From NCBI RefSeq assembly GCF_041146395.1, contig NC_090990.1, forward strand, positions 44,526,001 to 44,590,000: a stretch of 64,000 nucleotides of DNA, read 5' to 3'. The translations under genes and the position numbers were made by a program. Shown piece by piece: positions 56,010 through 64,000 of the stretch (positions are counted from its first letter, which is position 1; every line of letters starts with the position of its first letter). Below the pieces are notes generated by a model. It was given only the letters and a program-made list of their open reading frames with translations, was not told the origin of the DNA and ran no database searches. Source of the DNA: Eulemur rufifrons. Its lineage: Eukaryota; Chordata; Mammalia; Primates; Lemuridae.

Positions 56010-57290
56010 GGATGAGACGGACGCAGGCTGTGGGATGGGTTGGCCATACGCACTCTTGTTCTATGGGAATGAGGCGGAGTGATTCCAAGGCAGATCTTTT
56101 CCAAAGCCTGACGAGAACTGCAAAGTTAGGGCTGATGGCAGCTAGACCACAGTGCTCTCATTTTCCCTTCTTCCCTGCCTTCCAAATCACTGCCTTTCAA
56201 GAGGCCACCAGCCTAATAATAACAATAAAAGTAAACAGCATCACTTGTCACTATCATCCCCTGGGAAGGGAGTCTTTGTGAGACTCTTTATTTAATCTCC
56301 TGTTTCCCTGCTGCCCTGTGGTCAAGTGCTGAACTTGGCAATTTGAAGACATGCGGCTGCCTTCCCAGCTCCTGAAGAGGCTTTTGTGTTCGTTTGGAAG
56401 AGCATGATGAAAACCACATTGATATTTTTTTTTCCCTTTTCCTACTTACCACTCATCTACTGTGTGGGTCACTCTGATATTGTGGCTGCCGAGGGTTACC
56501 TAGCGGTGAGGGGAAGGCTCTATGTGGAGGAATCGGATGACGAAGGTGGCCACGGTGGAGCCCTGGCTCAGTTTCGGTGCTGTGCCAAGTGCCTCTGCGT
56601 GCATGAGCTCATTGAGTTCGACAGACATTTAGTTTTGAGGTTTTAGTATTTTTGCCTTGTTGCTTTTCCCTTATTTCACCCCCCTGCCCACTCTCTTTGA
56701 GTGTTCCAAAATGCCTCTTTTTTCATATGTTAATTACAGATTCATATTGTTTGCCCTGAGAGCCATCAGAAGTTTGGGGTAGTTTCTACACTTCCACTTA
56801 ACCAATGGTTACAGCCTCAGGAGAAATAAGAGACCAAAGATCCCAGAATAACCAATGAGAAGTTTTCTGAGCAATCAACACTGAAGGAATGAGATTGAAA
56901 GTCCCTTCCTAATGAACCATCAGTGGCTCCCTACTGTACACATACGGGGAAAGAAAAGTTCAAATGGGATAATTGAATATACATTTTGGATATATTCTTA
57001 TGAATTTGGGATATGTCCAATTCAAAAAGAGCTGAAGTCTTAAATCCTAAGTGAAAATTACAATACTGTTACGTATGTTTTTAAAACATTTTTATTGAAA
57101 GATAACTCACAAACCATCCAACTCACAACCATCCCCTGCTATATATTTTTAAAACTTATAGAGAACCTAGTTTAGTGATGCTCAAGAAAGAGGAAGATTT
57201 ACTGCCTATCTTTTAGGTTATGCTATGGAATGATACCAGCATGTGGTCTTTATTACTTAGGGAAGTAACAGAAGGTTATCACAAAACAGC
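56010..57290. other. Mostly unique sequence
   Basis: No gene recognised. A possible antisense MIR head lies at about 56565-56620 ('gctgtgccaagtgcctctgc'). The 86-codon frame at 56386-56646 has no recognisable domain. Confidence 0.45.
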
Positions 57291-57291
57291 A

Positions 57292-57372
57292 CGTTTCCAT
57301 TTTCCAGCACTTAGCACCATACCTGACACACCGTAGGTGTCCAATAAATGTTGGATGGATACCTGGGAAGAA
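57292..57372 (+). repeat. L2 3' end fragment
   Basis: 'ccagcacttagcaccatacc' then 'tgacacaccgtaggtgtcca' and 'ataaatgttggatgg'. Confidence 0.75.
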
Positions 57373-57379
57373 GGACACA

Positions 57380-58020
57380 CAGAAAAACACCAGGTAGTCA
57401 TCATAAAGGTTAGGTGAAGAACAAATCATGCTGTACCAGTTTGATTTCCTTTTTAGCATTGAGCAACAGGCTGTGGAGCAAAAGGGCGATACAGCATGTA
57501 TACTGTCCAGTCTTTGGTCAGGTTGTAAGTCCTCTGCTTGATTAACTGACCCTTCCCACATGACACACAGCATTGGTCACTTCAGTCACACAAATCCATC
57601 CAGGCAGGAGCTGGGTCGTCCATTGAATTATACCTTGAAGCAGGCCAAAAGCAAAAATGTAAAGCTGATTGAGAGCTGTCAACGACATCCAATTGCCAAG
57701 TTTGTGTTTGGACTTTTCATCCAGTCATTTTAGCCTTGTGTGGAGCCAGGCAAAGCCATAATTCTGTTGGTTGAGGAAACATTTAACTGAAGGATGCTTT
57801 TGAGTGATTGATGAGCTGCCCAGGTGCCATAGACCAGTCACAGGGCCTCCATGACTTACACTCCCATCATCTGTCTGCATGAAGAAATTAACTGAATTTT
57901 CCTCAGGTTTCCATGAAATCTCTAGCTAAGAGATTTGACCTAATCTTAGAAGACAGGGCTCAGGTTCTTTGCAATTAGGGAAATGGTCAATGAAAAAGAA
58001 GAACAGCCCACAGACAGAGT
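57380..58020. other. No recognisable feature
   Basis: Unique intronic sequence. Confidence 0.45.
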
Positions 58021-58028
58021 GGTCAGTT

Positions 58029-58082
58029 ATACACACACACATACACACTTTTGAAATACATTTTGAATATATATATTCATTT
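58029..58082 (+). repeat. (CA)n microsatellite and AT palindrome
   Basis: 'tacacacacacacatacaca' followed by the self-complementary 'tgaatatatatattca' near 58064-58079. Confidence 0.8.
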
Positions 58083-58154
58083 TATGCATGTATTCATGCA
58101 GGATACTAATTTGCATGGACCTATCCACCCCAATAGACTCGCAGTGAAGATGGT

Positions 58155-58350
58155 TCTCAATACTAAATCTGATGCCTTCACTCTCCTGATAAAAATTTTT
58201 TGGCAAGTCTCTTGAATGCTAGCTGGACATAGGATGTCTTGCATGATCTGGCCCCTGCCAGCCTCTGGCACCATCTTCTGCTACCCCTCATCATTCATCC
58301 TGTGTTCTGGCAGGTGTATCTACACACCCTTCTTTGAATTCCATGGGGCC
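58155..58350 (+). repeat. L2 3' region, first piece
   Basis: Sense L2: 'aggatgtcttgcatgatctg', 'gcccctgccagcctctggca', 'ccatcttctgctacccctca'. Confidence 0.75.
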
Positions 58351-58619
58351 ACATGTGTTTGGGATAGGAAATGACCAGATTTTAAAGAGTTAATACTGTA
58401 TGCATTCAAGATATTGCATAATACTGCCAGTGGGGTTGGGACAGCACCCATAATCATACATATTAATATTCATATGGTAAGACTTTGTGAATATTCATAT
58501 CAAGCAGGTTAAATAGGATTTAAATGTCTTGATCTGTTCAGATCAGATTTTACCATCAAATTAATCATGAAAACACTTTTGTTATTTGGAATGCTTTGGA
58601 TTGAAGAAGTATACTAGAC

Positions 58620-58718
58620 CTATACTTCTCTTCTTAAAAAGAGCCTTTACTCTCTCATTCGTATAGCCTTTGGGCATGTTGTTTTCTTTGCCTGGAATGG
58701 CCACATCTTAACTCACAC
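58620..58718 (+). repeat. L2 3' region, second piece
   Basis: 'atagcctttgggcatgttgt' and 'tttctttgcctggaatggcc' are the next L2 block in order after 58350. Confidence 0.65.
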
Positions 58719-58721
58719 TAA

Positions 58722-58914
58722 TTGAGGATTTACTATGTTATTTGTTTCTCCCAGCAAGCTCTATGAGGTGGTTCTCATTGTATTATGAACTCCAGTGTTC
58801 AGATGGAAACTGAGGCTTGGAGAGGACATAGAGCTAGGAGAGGTGGAGCTGAGATTGAACCAAAGTATGAAGATGCCAGAGCCTGTGTTCCTAATCCCTA
58901 CACTATCCTTAGTG
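58722..58914 (-). repeat. MIR SINE inserted in L2
   Basis: Antisense MIR: 'tgttcagatggaaactgagg', 'cttggagaggacatagagct', 'gagctgagattgaaccaaag', 'cctaatccctacactatcct'. Confidence 0.82.
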
Positions 58915-59155
58915 TGTGTCTTCCCCAAAGTTCTAATTCAGGTGTCACCTCCAGGACCTTCTTCCCTTCCTCCACCATGTTTAGTAATTGGTGCCTCTTG
59001 TGGGCCTTCATAGCTCTTTATGTACAGCTCTAGTGTAGCATTGATCATTCTCTGTCTTCTCCAAAAGCCTGAACTCCTTGAGCACTTGGCGGAAAATTCT
59101 ATTTCAGTGCTCTACCTCTAGGGCATAGAGTAGGTATTTAACACATAGTTTATAA
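58915..59155 (+). repeat. L2 3' end, third piece
   Basis: 'aaagttctaattcaggtgtc', 'acctccaggaccttcttccc', 'gcctgaactccttgagcact' and 'agggcatagagtaggtattt' complete the L2 in order. Confidence 0.78.
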
Positions 59156-59387
59156 TCAATTTAACCCTGAGAGATATGATAACAGATAACTAATAATTTG
59201 CATCCTCAGTGAAATAGATAGTAAACACCAAATCACAAGTCCAAGGATGTAAAATTTGGACTAAAAAAGAAAAAGAAATACTCAAAAAGGAAAAGCCTAT
59301 TCAAGTTTACTCATGTAATGTAGAGAAGAGGGATTTGTTGGGGACAACAGTTCTAGGATGAGCAAGGAACACATTTATACTCATGAA

Positions 59388-59498
59388 TAATCATAGCTAG
59401 GATTTATTAAACATTTACCATGTTCCAGTTTCTCTGCTAGGCAGCCTGTACAGAATTTCTAATCCTCACAACAAATATATAAGGATAATTGTTGAATC
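59388..59498 (-). repeat. MIR SINE fragment
   Basis: 'ggatttattaaacatttacc', 'atgttccagtttctctgcta', 'taatcctcacaacaaatata'. Confidence 0.7.
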
Positions 59499-60014
59499 CC
59501 TGAATGGACGAAAATCACAGCTATATAAGAAAGAAAAAGATGTAGTAACCATGTTTTAGATCAGAATAAAGGGTAATACTACTATATTTAGATTAAATAT
59601 AAAATAAACATCCTTAGAGGGAAGTCACATAAAATGGCTCAATCGAATACTTTTCCCCATCTAAGGGATGATGGAATTGAGGTCAGAGAGATTACAGGCT
59701 AGTGTGTGGTTTGTTATATTTATTCCTTGAATATCTTAACATGGTACCAGAAGTATATCCTGCTGTCCTCCCCAGGACTGGGTCCAATTTTAAGCTCTGC
59801 TTATGGAAAAAGTTGCTGAAACCTGGAAGGAACCACATAACAGCTATGATGCTTAAGAGAAGGAGGCCCCTGCAAGCAAAGCTTGAGATGATTAAGAGAG
59901 ATGCGGTAGTTCCGACTGCTTATGAGAAACCCTAGGGCTTGGCTCAATGATTTCTTTGCTTAGGAAAGTTTTTGTAATCATTAAAAAAAAAAAAAAAACC
60001 CAACTTTTTCTTGG

Positions 60015-60192
60015 TGCTTTAGAGTTTACAAAATGCCTTATGGAATTTGATGCTCAGAATAACTAAGTGAGGCAGTCAGAGCAGGTCTTATTTTCTTTTT
60101 AAAAATGAGACTCAGAGACACTAAGTGATTTGTCCAGTGCCCCACAGCTAATGATAAGTATGTATCTGAGCAAAGCCCTGAGCCAGTTCCAC
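60015..60192 (-). repeat. MIR SINE
   Basis: Antisense MIR: 'agtttacaaaatgccttatg', 'aaaatgagactcagagacac', 'taagtgatttgtccagtgcc', 'ccacagctaatgataagt'. Confidence 0.75.
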
Positions 60193-60351
60193 TGCAATCT
60201 TACAATCCTTGGTTCATCTTCATCTACTTAAATTGAAGGATCCTACAGCTGATGAAAGTCTGGTTCATCCAGGAAGAGCTCCTGGTTCTGTGTCACTAAT
60301 CCCCATTGTGACTGTAATTTCTCCACTGAGCTCCATTGAGCTCCAGACACT

Positions 60352-60528
60352 TTCAATTAACGTGCATAAAATGTACCTGGGGAACTAAAAAAATGTAATT
60401 CCTCGGTCCCCGCTCCCACAGGGTGTGATTCAGTAATTTTGCTGGAAGGGGTAAATAAGAATCTGTAATTTTAACATGTGCCCAGGTGATTCTAATGGAA
60501 GACTTTCAGAAAAACTACTTTGGGCTCC
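60352..60528 (+). repeat. MER5A-like element
   Basis: 'taacgtgcataaaatgtacc', 'gtgtgattcagtaattttgc', 'cccaggtgattctaatggaa' and 'aaactactttg' in MER5A order. Confidence 0.65.
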
Positions 60529-60534
60529 TTCAGA

Positions 60535-60640
60535 GTAGCAATATATCTTTCCGTCATTGTTTCCTCAGTGCCTAGCAGAGCACCTTATACATAGACAGTA
60601 CTCTGCCTTTATACTTGATGAATATAAGAGTGGAGTAAAT
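60535..60640 (+). repeat. L2 3' end fragment
   Basis: 'cattgtttcctcagtgccta', 'gcagagcaccttatacatag', then 'acttgatgaat'. Confidence 0.55.
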
Positions 60641-61500
60641 AAATGTAAAAGTAATGTTAAATGAAAGAAAACAAGTTGGTGAGTCAGCTAATCCCTTCCA
60701 GGTGTGAGGCACCGTGGAGGTCCCTTGAATCGCCATCCTTTCACATAAGGTGTCTCTTGGTAGACTTAGGTACAGACATACTAAGAAGTCATGCCTTGAA
60801 CAGAGGATGTGGTAGAATATGCTGACAATTAGATTGTGGAATTCTTATTTTCTCATCAAAAGCAGGATGGAATGAAACAGTGAGAGACCCCGTTTGCAGC
60901 TTTGTGCAGACAAACCCAGAAACCAAAGCACAGACATACCAGGGCGCAACAGGAAACCACAAAGACCTGAGATCTTTCAGGGTAAATAGGAAGTCAGAAT
61001 TAACTTCTGTACCCACAGTGCTGAGCTGAAGTGTGGTATATTTAATCCAGCTCTCTGCCCAACCCTTCCTTGAACCCAGGCATAGATAAAAGATGATGCC
61101 ACCTGGGTAAAAGCGTTTTAAAATGTTTGTTCTGATAGGGACTTGGAGCAAGCTCCTTTTGTTTGTGCTGGTGAATAATTTGGGACACAGGTGCAGTTGA
61201 GACTTGAAAGCATTAATTGGTCTCCCTGGTTTTCCCTACAGTGATATTTGAAACCTCCATTTTCCTCCGTAAAGTAACCTTAATCCATGTACATTCATAA
61301 AACACTTGCCATTGACAATCATCTTTCAGATGCCCCATCTGTGAACCTTTGGGTCCCAGTGCATAGTAGTGGAATATTAGTGATGCTTAATATGTACTCC
61401 ATGTTCCTTACATTGATATCTGTAATCTCATTTGATTACTACTATTACATTGGAAATAATAAATAGGATGCAAATGATCATCACCATTTTGAGATAAGTA
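60641..61500. other. Mostly unique sequence
   Basis: The 120-codon antisense frame at 60789-61151 shows no domain and no exon context. Traces of MIR-like text near 60690-60760 and 61390-61480 are too weak to annotate. Confidence 0.45.
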
Positions 61501-61594
61501 AGGAAAACGTAGTGTGGTAGAAAATACATGGCTTTTGAAGTCAGACCTGTGTTTGCATCCAATATATTTCAGCTTTCTTATCAGAGTGTCTTCT

Positions 61595-61745
61595 TTTGTT
61601 CAGCCAATAGTTTAAGAGCATCTACTATGTGCCAGGCAGGCACTGGAGTGAAAATGGTGAGCAGAAGTATACATAGACTTTACAATCTAGTGAGAAGATG
61701 GATACCAAGCAAACAATCATAAAAATATACAATTGCAGCAGACCT
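61595..61745 (-). repeat. L2 fragment
   Basis: Antisense L2: 'gcatctactatgtgccaggc', 'gaaaatggtgagcagaagta', 'tttacaatctagtgagaaga'. Confidence 0.7.
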
Positions 61746-61759
61746 TGATAAGTGCTTTG

Positions 61760-62420
61760 CTTTCATACCCTGTTGGTAGAAGTATAAATTGGGCAATCAC
61801 TTTGGAAAACAGTGAAGCATTGTCTGATAAGTTTGAATATACACATGCCTGCACTCCACTGATTCTATTCCTAGGTAAAAACTTGTAGAAACCATTGTCC
61901 TGTGTACCAGTAAGTATCCAGAGACAAGTCCAAGAGTATTTATAGCATTGTATTTCATAATAGACTCAAATTTGAGTCAAGCCAAATTTCTATCAATAAT
62001 TGAATGAATAACTAAATTGTATTATATCCATACAGTGGTAGACAGACTTCAAATGAAAGAACTACAGCCATGTATGACAACATAGACAAATCAAATAATT
62101 TTAAGTGAAAAATGGGACATGAAAGAAATACATACAAAATAATTTCATTTACAGAAAATTCATAAAAGGCAAAAGATACAATGCACTTTAAGAATGCCTA
62201 CAAAGGCACTAAGCCTAGAAAAACAAGCAGGGGACAATTGCCACAAATGTCAGGACACCAATGAATTACATGGGTTGGGAGCTCTGGTTGTTGAGGTAGA
62301 GAGATGCCTTCAGGAAGGGCTTTGGGACAGGGACATTTACTGGTGATGGATGCATGAGTACTCATCAGTCTTTAAAATGTTCAAATATGTTTTATACACT
62401 CCTCTGTATGTGTGATATAT
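61760..62420 (+). mobile_element. L1 3' end (old)
   Basis: Sense L1 tail: 'cataccctgttggtagaagt', 'aatcactttggaaaacagtg', 'ctgattctattcctaggtaa', 'gcattgtatttcataataga', 'tgatggatgcatgagtactc', 'aatatgttttatacactcct'. Confidence 0.82.
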
Positions 62421-62439
62421 AAGTGCTATAAAGCAGAGG

Positions 62440-62965
62440 ACCAATCATGAGTGCATAGAGCCAAGTGACATGTAGTTTCGGTGGTCGGGAAGGCTTCTGT
62501 AAAGCAGTGCTGTTTGAGCTGAGGCATTTTGATTAGGTAACTAAACAAAGAGTCTAGTGGGGAGAGAGGAGGGTTGTGCAAGGCAGTGATGGAGAGAAAA
62601 GTGGTCCAGGAAGAGAGTAGTACAGCAGGATACTGGGAGGGAAATTGGCAGCTTTTCTGTGGGGCAGGAGGGAAGAGTGGTATAAGTTAAGGCTAGAGAA
62701 ACAGACAGGGGTGGATGTGCTGGGCTTGTAAGCCTCACAAAGGATTTTGGTCTTTTATCTAAGAGAAACTGAAAGGTTTTAAGTACAGTGGCTAATGTAA
62801 TTGGATTTATAAAGGATCGAAATAATTGCAGTTTGGAAAACAGATTGGAAAGAGGCCAGAGTGGATGCTAGGAGACCAGGTAGGATATTGGGAGTGTGGG
62901 TGAGAGACGATATCACGGTAGCTTGTCTCGGATTCTAGTGGGGGAGATGGAGAGAAATCAATATA
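62440..62965 (-). repeat. L2 fragment, about 0.5 kb
   Basis: Antisense L2 over several blocks: 'ggtcgggaaggcttctgtaa', 'gctgtttgagctgaggcatt', 'ttgtaagcctcacaaaggat', 'aaactgaaaggttttaagta', 'aacagattggaaagaggcca'. Confidence 0.8.
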
Positions 62966-63284
62966 TTTGAAAGATGTTTAGAAGATAAAATCAGTAGCAC
63001 TTTTTTGGCGTGAAAACCACTGAGGTTGCAGGGTGAGTGCAACACAGGCTTCTTGGGTGTCTCGCCCAAACTTCTGCAGTCAGCCTGCTGCCCAGTGAGC
63101 AGAGCTCTCTGGAGAAAGGGCAGCAGGCTGAAGGCATCCCCTGGACAGACTGGCCCTACGGGGAGAAGCTTCTTTGGTTTACATTGTTTTCACGTTAAAC
63201 GTTTTAAATGTTTTGTCCTTTGCTCTTATCAAAAGTCTTCTCAAGAAGTAGCTATGTGGACCCAATATTCCTTCAGTTGTGATC

Positions 63285-63888
63285 CTGCCAAAAATGCCTA
63301 GCTTGAATCTAATCATGAGGAAATTGAGGGAAACCCAAACTGAGGGAGATTCTACAAAATAAGTTGCCTCTACTCTTAAATGCCAAGGTCACAAAAGAAA
63401 GATTAAAGGAGGGTTCCAGATTCAATGAGAATAGAGACAGGCCAACTGAAGGGCATGTGTGAGACTGAATTGGATCCTAGACTAGATAGAAAATCCTTTT
63501 TTTTTTTTTTTTTTTCACTTTTACAATGAAGGACATTTAATGGACACTGAAGAAATTTTAATAAGATCTGCAGATTAGATAATAGAATTGTATCAATGTT
63601 TATTTTCTGATAGGATGATTATATTATGGTTATATAAGAGAATATCCTTGTTTTTATAAAATGCACATTGACATATTTAGGAGTAAAAGAACATTACACT
63701 CAAATAGTTCAGGGAAATTATATACATACATGTGTGTGTATATGTGTGTGTATATTCATATATATGTGGACAGAATGCTTATGAAAAACACGGGAGAGTC
63801 TGGGTGAAGGGTATACAGAAATTCTTTGTACTATTTTTGTAACCTTTCTATAAGTCTGAAATCATTTTTGAATAAAAAGTTTAAAAAT
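63285..63888 (+). mobile_element. L1ME-type 3' UTR
   Basis: 'gaatctaatcatgaggaaat', 'gggagattctacaaaataag', 'gaattggatcctagactaga', 'gtatcaatgtttattttctg', 'ttatggttatataagagaat' and the tail 'ctgaaatcatttttgaataa' are in old L1 3' order. An 18-base T run (63498-63515) and a TG/TA stretch (63720-63765) interrupt it. Confidence 0.8.
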
Positions 63889-64000
63889 AACAGAACAAAA
63901 GAGAAATAGCCATGTGCAGGTCATTCCTATATTTGCTGTCACCATGCTGATGAGTGAATGTGCCATTCATTCTATCCATATAAATTCCCACTTGATAATT

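Overview
The window is nuclear DNA from a primate, almost certainly a strepsirrhine and most likely a lemur. The evidence is two Alu elements with a full dimeric body and an extended A/T-rich middle linker. They carry the 'agcaagagcgagacc' and 'gctgtgagc(t/g)aggctgac' diagnostics that I associate with lemur Alus rather than monkey or ape Alus. The background is typical of a mammalian intron: many MIR and L2 relics, old L1 3' ends, hAT-Charlie and pogo/Tigger miniature elements, and microsatellites. No bacterial or viral gene organisation is present.

Only one gene can be supported: FGGY (FGGY carbohydrate kinase domain containing) on the + strand. Two coding exons are visible, 14903-15031 and 46711-46814. 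Each has consensus splice sites, and their phases match (1 nt left over plus 2 nt). Spliced together they give one continuous piece of the kinase. It starts with '[13 protein letters not shown]', runs through the presumed catalytic-base motif 'DAHAGG', and ends in the phosphate-binding 'CGTSSCHMG' segment. Everything else is intronic: the 3' part of one intron (1-14902), one complete intron of 31,679 bp (15032-46710), and the 5' part of another (46815-64000). No exon of a second gene was found, and none of the listed open frames outside the exons looks like a real protein gene.

Layout. 1-14.9 kb: old MIR/L2/MER5A relics, a 351-bp pogo/Tigger-like MITE (3114-3464), a lemur-type Alu with clear target-site duplications (5101-5448) and a 485-bp hAT-like element (13142-13626). 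15-25 kb: a local duplication in scrambled order (15.7-17.6 kb), several MIR/L2 copies, and a MER20-like element with a 41-bp tandem duplication at its end. 25.3-34.2 kb: a long TATG/TG microsatellite split by a full-length, dead mariner (25801-27080); a second, different full-length dead mariner (30754-32006); and a 2.1-kb L1 3' half. 34-46 kb: more MIR/L2, a MER3-like element nested in a MIR, and an unclassified repeat candidate at 37.3-37.8 kb. 47-64 kb: a second lemur Alu nested in an L1 3' end (about 50.6-52.1 kb) and four further L1 3' ends.

No previously undescribed biological system is evident. The most informative points are the two mariner fossils, the lineage-specific Alus, the nested insertions, the scrambled duplication, and the exon pair carrying the FGGY active-site motifs. 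Repeat family names come from recalled consensus motifs, not from a database search, and the edges of old MIR/L2 copies are approximate.
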